DNA from: a virus | Strand: one strand, 5' to 3' | Virus record (IMG/VR): IMGVR_UViG_3300035070_001800 | Coordinates: 1 to 33,095 of that record | Length of the DNA: 33,095 nucleotides | In this document: positions 1 through 7,699 of the stretch, piece after piece | How positions within the stretch are numbered: the stretch's first letter is position 1 | Layout of the letters: every line of letters starts with the position of its first letter | Translations under genes and position numbers: made by a program | The notes under the pieces: model-generated | The model's database searches: none | What the model saw: only the letters and a program-made list of their open reading frames with translations | What the model was told of the DNA's origin: nothing

Positions 1-151
1 CGGGACAATCGCAGGTAAATCCTTTATAGGTCATTTTAACTGTATACACATTGCCATTGCTACCTGACACATTCCATTCGGTGTCAACTGCCCAATGACC
101 TTTAGTATTGATTAGATCACTAGGAAATATACGTGGTCCATACTTTGACAT
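1..151 (-). CDS. partial CDS, N-terminal 50 aa, SWIM-zinc-finger-like start
   Basis: The reading frame opens with ATG at 151-149 and runs off the left edge after 50 codons, so only the N-terminus is present. The visible end reads MTYKGFTCDCP, with Cys47 and Cys49 in a CxC arrangement. SWIM zinc fingers have the pattern CxC-xn-CxH, so this could be its first half, but the CxH half lies outside the window. The gene starts 6 bases after the stop of the 60-aa gene, and a GAGG lies upstream of the ATG, so the two are probably translated from one early transcript. Function is not identified. Confidence 0.6.
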   Translation of the reverse strand, partial: MSKYGPRIFPSDLINTKGHWAVDTEWNVSGSNGNVYTVKMTYKGFTCDCP

Positions 152-157
152 TAAAGA

Positions 158-340
158 TTATGCCTCGTCAATTAGAAAACAATTATCCTCTTCATCTTTA
201 CTCAAGTAAATCGAGTTGAAAAGAGATTCAGGTACCGCACCCAGACCGACTGCATAACGAGTTTTACAATAGTGTGCATAATCTTCACACTCAGTGATTT
301 CTGGTAGAAATAGATGGGATGTGATAATTTCTTGTGTCAT
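158..340 (-). CDS. small hypothetical early protein, 60 aa
   Basis: A 60-aa acidic protein with no motif I recognise (it ends EEDNCFLIDEA). The ATG lies 25 bases downstream of the predicted +1 of the consensus promoter at 372-400, with a purine-rich AAAGAGA stretch upstream as a weak ribosome-binding site. It is first in a short early unit that continues into the partial gene at the window edge. Small phage proteins expressed from strong host-type promoters are often host-takeover factors, but nothing in this sequence shows that directly. Confidence 0.65.
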   Translation of the reverse strand: MTQEIITSHLFLPEITECEDYAHYCKTRYAVGLGAVPESLFNSIYLSKDEEDNCFLIDEA

Positions 341-371
341 TTTATTCTCTTTCTCACTAACTTATACATTC

Positions 372-400
372 TTTATAGAGTATTTTTTTCTTGATGTCAA
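372..400 (-). promoter_or_regulatory. sigma70-type early promoter
   Basis: On the minus strand, TTGACA (400-395), a 17-bp spacer and TATAAA (377-372). The predicted +1 is near 365, giving a leader of about 25 nt to the ATG at 340. The sequence before the -35 (TTTTTTACTTGACA) and the leader (TATAAGTTAGTGAGAAA) resemble those of the promoter at 648-676, suggesting a duplicated promoter-leader unit. Confidence 0.8.
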
Positions 401-418
401 GTAAAAAATAATGTTTAT

Positions 419-616
419 TCAACTAAATTTTTCTACGTGGACAACAAACCCAACTTGGCGCTTAGGATCATTAACGTCATGCCCGCTATCGTGCGTAAAT
501 GGTCCACGAATGTGAGTGTCACGGTCAGGGCGGCCTGTTTCTTTTGTATTAAAACCTTTGATATAAGTTTCGGCTTCTTCTTTTGTTTTGAAGAAATAAC
601 TGTTTTTCTTATGCAT
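419..616 (-). CDS. small hypothetical early protein, 65 aa
   Basis: A 65-aa, Lys- and His-containing protein beginning MHKKNSYFFKTKEEAETY and ending in VGFVVHVEKFS. The KTKEEAETYIKGF segment looks like a short helix after a beta strand, a layout common in small T4-like phage proteins, but I do not recognise the family. The start follows AAGGGA by six bases and lies 25 nt downstream of the predicted +1 of the promoter at 648-676. It appears to be a single-gene early unit, because another promoter precedes the next gene. Confidence 0.65.
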   Translation of the reverse strand: MHKKNSYFFKTKEEAETYIKGFNTKETGRPDRDTHIRGPFTHDSGHDVNDPKRQVGFVVHVEKFS

Positions 617-647
617 GACGAATCCCTTTTCTCTAACTTATACTTAC

Positions 648-676
648 TTTATACAGTGATTCGTTTAGATTGTCAA
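648..676 (-). promoter_or_regulatory. sigma70-type early promoter with CGAATCA spacer motif
   Basis: On the minus strand, TTGACA (676-671), 17 bp, TATAAA (653-648). The spacer carries CGAATCA just before the -10, as in the promoters at 19280, 32126 and 33062. The -35 box contains the TGA stop codon (675-673) of the upstream glycosyltransferase gene. Confidence 0.85.
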
Positions 677-1497
677 GTAAAAATGTTATTTATATTGCCT
701 TCGAATATAAAATGACCAGTATGATCCAACTTTACTAATGGATCAAGCCATATCTTACCACCAATATTTTGCCACCGTCTACAGAACGCATAATCTTCGG
801 ACAAATATCGTTTTGTATCAGGTTCTAGATATGTATCAAAGAATAAGTATGTCCATTTTGCAAACTCTGGATCCATATTCAAATCATTATTAAAATAAAG
901 ATCTGGATATTCTTCAATCATTTTCATAATGACTTCACGTTTGATAAGCATAAATCCAGTTGCAGCATCTTTTAATTCTGTGAGGCCGTCTGTCATTTGT
1001 ATTTTTGGTTTATCGTCATCCAAATTATATTTAAAATTAAGTGCATAGTTTGAACCAATTGAGTTTAATAAGTTTGCATCAATTGATGTATTATTTACTA
1101 CATTTTGTTTTATATTATTCCAGTTCAAATCTTTTTTAGGATATGCACCCACAATAATATCTTTATCGTGTTGCAGCATATGTAAGATATCTAGTGCATC
1201 AAAATTTATATCAGCATCAATAAACATCATATGTGTTGCATCTGGATTAGCCATGAAATATGCTACCATGTGACATCTAGCACGTGATATTAAACTTTCG
1301 TTAGCACTAGTAGTCAGGGAGTATGGTATTTCATGTTTCGTGAACATCATATGTGCACGGGTCCACGACCTAAAGAAAGGTTCAGTTAATTGTCCGCCAT
1401 AGCAGGGAGTACAGTAATGAACATGTGTTTTTCTTATAAAATCTAAATCGATTTCTTTTCTAAATTGTAGGCAATGCTCTAATGCGTTATTATTCAA
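673..1497 (-). CDS. glycosyltransferase-like protein (GT-A fold, DxD motif)
   Basis: A 274-aa protein that probably transfers a sugar from a nucleotide donor. The N-terminal block HVHYCTPCYGGQLTEPF (25-41) and SRAR (71-74) precede FIDADINF (92-99), whose D94-A-D96 is the likely metal-binding DxD motif of a GT-A fold. Similar proteins occur in T4-like marine phages. The acceptor is unknown; phage DNA, a host surface sugar or a virion protein are all possible. The start is a TTG: no in-frame ATG lies between it and the conserved N-terminal block, and a 7-codon ORF overlaps it. It is a single-gene unit under the promoter at 1533-1561, and its stop codon is part of the next promoter's -35 box. 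Confidence 0.75.
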   Translation of the reverse strand: MNNNALEHCLQFRKEIDLDFIRKTHVHYCTPCYGGQLTEPFFRSWTRAHMMFTKHEIPYSLTTSANESLISRARCHMVAYFMANPDATHMMFIDADINFDALDILHMLQHDKDIIVGAYPKKDLNWNNIKQNVVNNTSIDANLLNSIGSNYALNFKYNLDDDKPKIQMTDGLTELKDAATGFMLIKREVIMKMIEEYPDLYFNNDLNMDPEFAKWTYLFFDTYLEPDTKRYLSEDYAFCRRWQNIGGKIWLDPLVKLDHTGHFIFEGNINNIFT

Positions 1498-1513
1498 TTT
1501 TTATCCGCTTCAT
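1490..1513 (-). other. possible 7-codon upstream ORF overlapping the TTG start of the glycosyltransferase
   Basis: An ATG at 1513-1511 opens a frame reading MKRIKIE and stops at 1492-1490, so it overlaps the TTG start (1497-1495). This layout could couple translation to a weak start codon. Its ribosome-binding site is poor, and the short ORF could be chance. Confidence 0.3.
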
Positions 1514-1532
1514 TAACTTATTGTTAGATTAT

Positions 1533-1561
1533 ATTCTACACGATTCTAAAGTATTTGTCAA
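1533..1561 (-). promoter_or_regulatory. sigma70-type promoter for the glycosyltransferase
   Basis: On the minus strand, TTGACA (1561-1556), 17 bp, TAGAAT (1538-1533). The TGA stop of the upstream kinase gene (1560-1558) lies inside the -35 box. The predicted +1 is near 1526, about 29 nt before the TTG start. Confidence 0.75.
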
Positions 1562-2259
1562 CTTCTTTGATCTTTAATCCAGTTCTTAGCCTGTGGCATA
1601 GATGGCGCCTTATTTAAAAATTTATCAATTGCTCTATCAACTTCTAAGAAATTTGCTTTACGTTCTGGATCTTCTAGGCCACCAGAGTTATCAACAACAT
1701 GAAAGTTTGCTGCACCAAATACTTGTTGGAATTTCATAAGATTGTTTTGAACTTGCTTCCACATTTTAGACACCATTTCAGATGGAATGCTTCTAGGACG
1801 GTTTTTGTTGCGATCTTGTGCCACATCTTCACTTGTGTTAACGAATAGCATCATTGTATCGTAACCTAATGCTTTTAGTTGTTCACTTGCTTTAGAAACT
1901 TTGGCAACATCTTTACCAGTGCCGTCAATGATAAGACCCAAACGACCTTCTAGATAACCGCCCTTGCCTGTTGTAATATCGCCTTGACGTTTATTAGTTA
2001 AGTCTTTTGCTTTGTTACGTGTTCCTTGTCCGTCTGGGCTTGCGATAACCAGGGGGTCTGACATGTCCATATCTTTTTTCTTCATTAGATATTCATAGAT
2101 GTCATCGCTGTTAACAGTTTTCAAACCTGTACCCGAAAGCATTTTACCAGCGACAAATGATTTGCCACTACCAGGTCCGCCTGCTAGAAATACTGCTTTA
2201 AAAATGTGAGGATCATTAACGCCCTCTTCAACTGGTTTGATGATTTCATTTACATGCAT
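1558..2259 (-). CDS. zeta-toxin-like P-loop kinase
   Basis: A 233-aa P-loop protein. After a short leader (MHVNEIIKPVEEG) comes AVFLAGGPGSGKSF with a Walker A GGPGSGKS (27-34), then NSDDIYEYL (50-58), whose aspartates sit where zeta-type kinases bind substrate. RNKNRPRSIP is a likely arginine-rich lid. Zeta-family enzymes phosphorylate small molecules or nucleotides, for example UDP-GlcNAc; the substrate here is unknown. The start has a strong AGGAG and lies 23 nt downstream of the +1 of the late promoter at 2287-2295. It is therefore a late gene, which is odd for a metabolic kinase and would fit a virion-packaged or lysis-time enzyme. No antitoxin gene is adjacent. Confidence 0.8.
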   Translation of the reverse strand: MHVNEIIKPVEEGVNDPHIFKAVFLAGGPGSGKSFVAGKMLSGTGLKTVNSDDIYEYLMKKKDMDMSDPLVIASPDGQGTRNKAKDLTNKRQGDITTGKGGYLEGRLGLIIDGTGKDVAKVSKASEQLKALGYDTMMLFVNTSEDVAQDRNKNRPRSIPSEMVSKMWKQVQNNLMKFQQVFGAANFHVVDNSGGLEDPERKANFLEVDRAIDKFLNKAPSMPQAKNWIKDQRS

Positions 2260-2286
2260 TGATATTTTCTCCTAGTAATGTATATT

Positions 2287-2295
2287 GTATTTATC
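2287..2295 (-). promoter_or_regulatory. T4-type late promoter GATAAATAC
   Basis: GATAAATAC on the minus strand. The TAA stop of the 697-aa virion gene (2293-2291) lies inside the motif. The predicted +1 near 2282 gives a 23-nt leader to the zeta-like kinase gene. Confidence 0.75.
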
Positions 2296-4384
2296 TAGGA
2301 CCCAAAACTGTTTGTTCTTTTATTGATTCCCAAGATGCAATACTACTTGCTATTTTAGGAGAAACATTATTAACGATTCTAGTATGTCGTGGTTTTATAC
2401 TATTATTAAATAATACACGCTTCTCTTCTTCCTTTACTACGTTAAAATCAGCACCTGGTGATTCATATGTCAGTTCCTTTTTTACATTATGTAGATCACG
2501 TAAAATGTTCTTGTATCCAGAAAGTTCTTCGATTATTATTAATGCTTGCTTTTTTTGTCCAGTTTTAAATATAACAGAATTAGATTCAGTATATGTCCTA
2601 ATATCACTAATTGTATTTCGAATTAATGTCTGTTGTGAGGTTACATCTTTCCCTATAGTAGGTCTCCACAGTGTTTTAAATACTTCTGCAAGAACAGACA
2701 TTAGTGGCAATGCATTTCCTTTATTGTCAGTAGTTATATTATTACCAGCAGTATCTATAATATCTGCATCCGATGCTGCAGATGCAATTTGTGGATTTGA
2801 TGCATCGCCCCTTGTGTCTGATGTAACATCATTGGTCACTGTGCCGCCTTGTGTAATACCATCCACATCTTGAATACTAGGAAGCGTCTCCAACTCAGGA
2901 ATAGGCAATTGAGGTGTTCCCCTAGAAGTAGATATAATATCAGATAATGTTGCTGATAATGAATTGCTACCAGTTAATGGTTTTTTAACAACACGTGTTG
3001 ATCCGTCGGATGATGTAATAGTTTCAAATTCAGAACTTAATCCATTATTACTATCATACAAGTCAAATAAGTATGCGTCTATTGGTTGATATATACTTGC
3101 TGCTAAACTAAATGGCGACTGTGGGACTCCCGGCTGTGAGGATGCTGCATCCTTTGCTGTACTAATAATTGAATCAACATCACCAGGAAACGCCCGAGAG
3201 TCAACCGTAGTAGGGATATTAAATCCAGCATTGCCTGTTGGTAACGGAGCATTTAATAATCCAGCAGCAGTTTTTAATTCAGGTGATCCAGTATTCATCA
3301 AGACTGCCAATTTGCACGGATCTAACATCGCACCTGCCATCGCCATTGCTGCTAGTTTGTCTGCTATCTGGGATGCCATATTTGCAATATTTGCAATTTC
3401 TCCAAATATTTGATTTGCTACGCTTGACACGGCATTCATCGCACTTGATGCCATACTCCCCAAATCGCCTAGCATGCTTTTAATATTTGGCAATGATCCC
3501 ATTATTGAATTCAATGCATTATTAACTACCCCAGATATATTACTTATTAGTGAATCAATATTATCAGATATTGGACCGACCAATCCTGAAATTATATTTG
3601 AAATATCACTAGAAATTCCATCAAAGAAATCCATAATGCCAGTCTGATTTAGTATATTCATAAGTGAGGATTTTGCACTATCTAATAGACTAAACGCACT
3701 ATCGAAACTACCAGACATAATACCCATTAATTCGTTAAATAGGCTACAACTATTATCTTGTTCACCAAAAGATTTATTAAGTCCCGATAAGGTATCAGCA
3801 TCTTGTAATGTCTGTGGCAAATCTTGAATTTGGCTATCAGTATGTAATTTTAAATTATTAAACATAGTAATAGCAACTGTTCCCAACGTTGCACCAAGCA
3901 ATATTTTATCAAAATCTAATCCTGTTGCCGCTAACACACCTGCAATAATTGTACTTTGTGCAAGGACACTACCACCATTGTTAGTATCAGATAGCAAGTT
4001 AAAAGAATTATTTGCATTATTTAATGATAAAACTCCTTGACTTGAATTGTATTCTGTATAGTTTGTAATACCATCTGTAGAAATTGTATTATATGGATTT
4101 GAAAAATTATTACTTGCTAGTTCACTTGATATAATAGATAATGCTTGCTTTCTATTATATTGTTCTTCCGCAGCGTTTAACTCTGCTAACTGTGAGGGAG
4201 TCAATTCAATTTTATTTTTTTCATCATAGTATTCTACTGGTGTGTTAACTGTTTCTCCCAGAGTCTCAAATATAATATTGCTTGCGGTGGGATTATTTGA
4301 TCCAGTTAGGCTTCCGCCACCTTTACGAATAAATTCTTGATATAATCTTTCAAATTCTGCTTCACTCATTGCCATATCATTCAT
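2291..4384 (-). CDS. large virion/baseplate-associated protein, 697 aa
   Basis: A long Ser/Asn/Ile/Ala-rich protein without a recognised enzymatic motif. Residues about 230-350 are a run of small amphipathic helical segments (repeats of the IISGLVGPISDNIDSLI type and AMAMAGAML), which look like a coiled or membrane-active helical region. The flanks are low-complexity and Ser/Thr/Asp-rich, and the C-terminal 120 residues are more charged. The ATG overlaps the stop of the PAAR gene by 4 bases (ATGA), so it is translationally coupled to a baseplate spike-tip protein. This supports a baseplate, tail-tip or ejected-protein role. It is last in the late unit starting at 5028. I do not recognise an exact T4 homologue; a tail-length or injection protein is possible. 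Confidence 0.65.
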   Translation of the reverse strand: MNDMAMSEAEFERLYQEFIRKGGGSLTGSNNPTASNIIFETLGETVNTPVEYYDEKNKIELTPSQLAELNAAEEQYNRKQALSIISSELASNNFSNPYNTISTDGITNYTEYNSSQGVLSLNNANNSFNLLSDTNNGGSVLAQSTIIAGVLAATGLDFDKILLGATLGTVAITMFNNLKLHTDSQIQDLPQTLQDADTLSGLNKSFGEQDNSCSLFNELMGIMSGSFDSAFSLLDSAKSSLMNILNQTGIMDFFDGISSDISNIISGLVGPISDNIDSLISNISGVVNNALNSIMGSLPNIKSMLGDLGSMASSAMNAVSSVANQIFGEIANIANMASQIADKLAAMAMAGAMLDPCKLAVLMNTGSPELKTAAGLLNAPLPTGNAGFNIPTTVDSRAFPGDVDSIISTAKDAASSQPGVPQSPFSLAASIYQPIDAYLFDLYDSNNGLSSEFETITSSDGSTRVVKKPLTGSNSLSATLSDIISTSRGTPQLPIPELETLPSIQDVDGITQGGTVTNDVTSDTRGDASNPQIASAASDADIIDTAGNNITTDNKGNALPLMSVLAEVFKTLWRPTIGKDVTSQQTLIRNTISDIRTYTESNSVIFKTGQKKQALIIIEELSGYKNILRDLHNVKKELTYESPGADFNVVKEEEKRVLFNNSIKPRHTRIVNNVSPKIASSIASWESIKEQTVLGPR

Positions 4385-4686
4385 CCATTAATATATGTTT
4401 TGCTTGCACCTGACGTAACTTTAACGCCGCACGAATGCGAATCATTAACTCTGCCGGCTGGTCTGCCATTAACATAAACATTAGACGCACCTTGGGCCAG
4501 TGGCGTAGTATGCGGAACACATGATGGTGGTGAACCTTGTGGAATATCATGTGGAAATGTTTTATCACCCACACGATACGCAAGCTTCCCTTCAATAATA
4601 ACATTCTCACTGCCCATGCCACATTTTCCTGGAGCACACGGCGAGTGAGGTGTAAGTAAATCAGTTGTTCTTGCTGCCTGTGGCAT
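4381..4686 (-). CDS. PAAR-repeat baseplate spike-tip protein (gp5.4-like)
   Basis: A 101-aa protein with the hallmarks of PAAR proteins: MPQAARTTD at the N-terminus, then DLLTPHSPCAPGKCG, repeated G-S-x-NV-x-(I/V)-x-G-x-x-A-x-R motifs (GSENVIIEGKLAYRVGD and ASNVYVNGRPAGRVND), and SHSCG followed by VTSGASKTYING. PAAR proteins fold as a sharp metal-stabilised cone that caps the gp5-type spike and pierces the outer membrane; the His and Cys residues here are candidate metal ligands. Length is as expected for gp5.4. It overlaps the upstream Lsm-like gene by 1 base (TAATG) and the downstream 697-aa gene by 4 bases, so the three are one coupled late unit. Confidence 0.9.
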   Translation of the reverse strand: MPQAARTTDLLTPHSPCAPGKCGMGSENVIIEGKLAYRVGDKTFPHDIPQGSPPSCVPHTTPLAQGASNVYVNGRPAGRVNDSHSCGVKVTSGASKTYING

Positions 4687-4997
4687 TATGTAATTAATCC
4701 TGGGGTATCTGGTACTACCAAGCCACTTGTAGCGGCGCGGTATGCATCGGTTGTTTCTTTGTTTGTTTTTAACACTGCTACTACTTTATCTGCTTTAAAT
4801 GATACTTCGCCTTCTGCATCACCAGTAATGGTGAATGGCTGAAATGCTGCGCCTTGCGGGCCAATTGCAATAGTCAATGGTCTAGCAAGAACAATTGTTT
4901 CAGCATCTTCACTTATCAATTTTCCCAATGCCTCTTGCCCACTCATTAGAGAAATGGTAACAATATCATTTACTTTGTGTTTTACTTGTACTAACAT
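4686..4997 (-). CDS. small late protein with Lsm/SH3-like beta-barrel pattern
   Basis: A 103-aa protein. The segment VNDIVTISLMSGQEALGKLISEDAETIVLARPLTI (9-43) alternates short strands in the way of Sm/Lsm-like small barrels. The second half has further strands (EVSFKADKVVAVL) and a flexible tail ending in PDTPGLIT. Similar small proteins occur in late clusters of T4-like marine phages. It heads the PAAR/697-aa unit, 18 nt downstream of the +1 of the late promoter at 5020-5028, with AGGATAA before the ATG. A structural or assembly role is inferred from context; RNA binding is possible only by fold analogy. Confidence 0.6.
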   Translation of the reverse strand: MLVQVKHKVNDIVTISLMSGQEALGKLISEDAETIVLARPLTIAIGPQGAAFQPFTITGDAEGEVSFKADKVVAVLKTNKETTDAYRAATSGLVVPDTPGLIT

Positions 4998-5019
4998 TTT
5001 ATCCTCATTCTATTATGTT

Positions 5020-5028
5020 GTATTTATT
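5020..5028 (-). promoter_or_regulatory. T4-type late promoter AATAAATAC
   Basis: AATAAATAC on the minus strand in the 51-base gap between 4997 and 5049, matching the recurrent late motif except for the first base. The predicted +1 near 5015 gives an 18-nt leader to the 103-aa gene. Confidence 0.7.
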
Positions 5029-5048
5029 CTTTTAATTAACGTATACTA

Positions 5049-5492
5049 TTATACATCTCTAAATTTTAACTTATCCAATATAAGTTCTTTAGAAAAACGT
5101 TTTAAGATATCGAAGTCCGCATGTACATCATCTACTCTCTCAAGTATTCCACTACTCCGGTTTAATAACCATCCATCTACAATACATATAAGGTATATAT
5201 CACCGTACAGTAAATCATGTATTAGTAAAAGTTCCGGATCTTTATCTGGGTGAGCGTGGTGTACTGTATAGAAACAACCTAAACCGTTTCCACTATTAGT
5301 ATAAAATTCTTCACTAATATATTCCCACACATCTGGCCAAGTAGTAAGATTATCATAGTTAAATCCTTGACTATGATAATCTAAACTTTTCCACCAATCT
5401 ACCACTTTTTGTAAGTTAGTTTCTGTGAAATTATTTTTAAGTTCTAATCTTTGTTGACGCCACTCATATAGAAGTGTCGATTTATCTTTCAT
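5049..5492 (-). CDS. conserved hypothetical phage protein, 147 aa
   Basis: A 147-aa protein rich in Trp and Tyr. WPDVWEYISEEFYTNSGNGLG (52-72, roughly) and CFYTVHHAHPDKD are its most distinctive segments, and LLLIHDLLYGDIYLICIVDGW is strongly hydrophobic. I recognise the general type from T4-like marine phages but not a function. It begins directly after the stop of the 729-aa fibre-like gene with no intergenic base, so it is the second gene of that late unit. A chaperone or accessory role for the tail protein is possible from position only. Confidence 0.6.
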   Translation of the reverse strand: MKDKSTLLYEWRQQRLELKNNFTETNLQKVVDWWKSLDYHSQGFNYDNLTTWPDVWEYISEEFYTNSGNGLGCFYTVHHAHPDKDPELLLIHDLLYGDIYLICIVDGWLLNRSSGILERVDDVHADFDILKRFSKELILDKLKFRDV

Positions 5493-7682
5493 TTACATTG
5501 ACCATCTTCTTAACGTATAACTAATTTCTGTATTATAATTTGCATCTTGCGTAAAGTAAATTTGTAAATCGTCGCCCTTTTCTGCAGTAGCAGTGAAAAC
5601 ACCAGATACATCTGAAATAAATGTTTGTACATCCCACTGTGGATTTGCGTTACTAATTATAACATCATCACCTGATTGTGTTGCAACTGCACCGACTGTT
5701 GTGTTTGCAGAAGTTAGTAACCATGCATCAACTAATTCCTTTGTTGTAGCAGTTAGGCGAACTGTATCTTCACGTTTCACATCAAATTGAATATTAGAAA
5801 ATTCTACTTCCGGTGCCACTGGTGGCGCAGGTACCGCTGGCGGTTCAGGATACAATGGGTTAGGATACATCTCTGCGATATTATCTGTATTAAAATCTTG
5901 CCAAATTTCAGTATGTTCGTCTGTTAATTTTACTTGTGGAATACCATGAGGATGACCGTTTATAATTTTTATTTGTCCAGCACGAACAAATACCTTGTTA
6001 TCTCCGCGCTGTATTAAAGAATAATCAATAAAGAATGTAGTGCATATATCAAAATGATATCGTAAGAATATGTCGTTTGGAATTTCAAATGTTTTCTTAA
6101 ACAAACTAGAACGTTTTCCACTGTGGTGAGAGTGTGATGATAGATGCTGATCTGCAAAAATTTGATTATATGTATTTTCTGTTAATACTTCTACATTTCT
6201 ACGTGATCTTGCATAAAATGGTGCAGTAAATTCTGGAACCTCGATAAAACCAACATCAGTAGTATCAGCATAGTCAACGTCTGATGGACTGCCAACTAAT
6301 GACTTTGTATAATAATATGCTCTATGTGTATTACTATAATCATATAGAGTAAAATCATTTGATCCTGGTTGATCTTTTTCTTTAATATAAATTGTAGCAA
6401 GTCCAACTTCGGATGTTTCAGGTTCTGCATATGTTAACTGATAGTCAAGTGTGTTCTGGGCTGCAATTGTCTCAGTTCTATACGTTGGCAAAGTAGTATC
6501 ATCATATCTATAGTAGTTATTAATTTCCTCTATTGTCATTGTAGACAAATCGGAGCCGAGAGGAACAGTTGCAACTCTAGGTGATAGTAAATCAAACTCT
6601 GATAACACAAGTGATAATCCATTCTGTACATCACGACTGTAATCTATATAATAGTCATTGGTTACAAGCGGTGACCCATCGCTACGAAGTGATGGGGTTG
6701 AAAGTGGAGTTATATCTAAGTCCTGTGTTTCAATATCAGTTGTATGAAATTGAAAATCTTGGACACCACTACCAAGTTGCTGCCAAGCAGTATCTTGTTT
6801 ATACCAATATGTAACTCTATCTGGGCCAGTTATAACTGCTATATCACTATTTGTACCAAGACCAGAAATTGGCTGAGGAGGAATTGTTGTATAATTTATA
6901 TTTGCATTCAACGGGTGATAATTAAGGACATGATCTATAACTTCAGGGACCCATTCGGTAGAATCCCACTTGAATAATCCAAAGTTAGATTTATTCATAT
7001 AGGTCGAAGTGTCATTAGGGGCAATATCTTGTGATGGCATTGCATCATTATGTTTCATATACAATGAAGTTACAGTTATATCTCTTACTGAATCATATGT
7101 TACTGACGTTACCACGCCGTGTGTATAATCTTCAACACCGATGACCTCTAATACTTCGCCATTTCCATTTAGTGGACCAACTGCAATTGATGTAAACTGC
7201 AAATTAATATCATTTGATGGTGCACCCATAGTTCTGTATTCAGTGTTACCAATCTTTTTTATAATATATGTTTTTCCAGGATCAATCTCAGATGATGGTA
7301 TTCTATTTTGAGCATATTTGTATTCTTTTAGATATAATGTTTCGCCAACTGTGAATTGCACATTGCCTTTCCATTCTACATTTTGTAAATAAAAATGCAT
7401 TGCTTCAATTAACGCATCAATGTCTTGTACATTTCTTATTACTAAATCTTCATCAATTTTTAAACCAGGCTCAGGATTGTCATCGCTATCTAACCAAGTT
7501 TGTATAACTGCGTGTGCATTTGCGAAAGCATCAAATTGAATTTCATCAATTGCATCATCGATGCCAACGAACAATTGGTTAGTATCAGTAGTGAAGCCCA
7601 TTTCACCGGTTTCTAGTGTATCGACGCCTATTTCCTCACGGAGGCCGCGCCTTAGTAGAATTTTTACGTTTGTTATTGCCAT
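5493..7682 (-). CDS. tail fibre/baseplate structural protein with Mtd_N-like N-terminus
   Basis: A 729-aa late protein. The N-terminus ILLRRGLREEIGVDTLETGEMGFTTDTNQLFVG (9-41) follows the pattern LRRG...L..GE.GF.TDT..LFVG of the N-terminal domain found in major tropism determinant and many tail-fibre proteins. The rest is beta-rich, with Pro-rich linkers (PEPPAVPAPPVAPE near residue 620) and a final beta domain ending in SYTLRRWSM. Such proteins form fibres or baseplate appendages that contact the host. It starts 19 nt after the +1 of the late promoter at 7706-7714 with a good AGGAG. The 147-aa gene follows without a gap. Receptor binding is plausible but not shown. Confidence 0.75.
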   Translation of the reverse strand: MAITNVKILLRRGLREEIGVDTLETGEMGFTTDTNQLFVGIDDAIDEIQFDAFANAHAVIQTWLDSDDNPEPGLKIDEDLVIRNVQDIDALIEAMHFYLQNVEWKGNVQFTVGETLYLKEYKYAQNRIPSSEIDPGKTYIIKKIGNTEYRTMGAPSNDINLQFTSIAVGPLNGNGEVLEVIGVEDYTHGVVTSVTYDSVRDITVTSLYMKHNDAMPSQDIAPNDTSTYMNKSNFGLFKWDSTEWVPEVIDHVLNYHPLNANINYTTIPPQPISGLGTNSDIAVITGPDRVTYWYKQDTAWQQLGSGVQDFQFHTTDIETQDLDITPLSTPSLRSDGSPLVTNDYYIDYSRDVQNGLSLVLSEFDLLSPRVATVPLGSDLSTMTIEEINNYYRYDDTTLPTYRTETIAAQNTLDYQLTYAEPETSEVGLATIYIKEKDQPGSNDFTLYDYSNTHRAYYYTKSLVGSPSDVDYADTTDVGFIEVPEFTAPFYARSRRNVEVLTENTYNQIFADQHLSSHSHHSGKRSSLFKKTFEIPNDIFLRYHFDICTTFFIDYSLIQRGDNKVFVRAGQIKIINGHPHGIPQVKLTDEHTEIWQDFNTDNIAEMYPNPLYPEPPAVPAPPVAPEVEFSNIQFDVKREDTVRLTATTKELVDAWLLTSANTTVGAVATQSGDDVIISNANPQWDVQTFISDVSGVFTATAEKGDDLQIYFTQDANYNTEISYTLRRWSM

Positions 7683-7699
7683 TTCGTGTAACTCCTAGA

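Noticed and set aside
2259-2873. Plus-strand open frame of about 200 codons opposite the 697-aa virion gene
   Set aside because: It lies entirely antisense to a well-supported late gene, starts in the gene's stop/late-promoter region without a ribosome-binding site, and its composition is that of a shadow frame.
4377-4637. Minus-strand frame of 86 codons within the PAAR gene region
   Set aside because: It is an alternative frame over the PAAR gene, which has clear family motifs and coupled overlaps on both sides.
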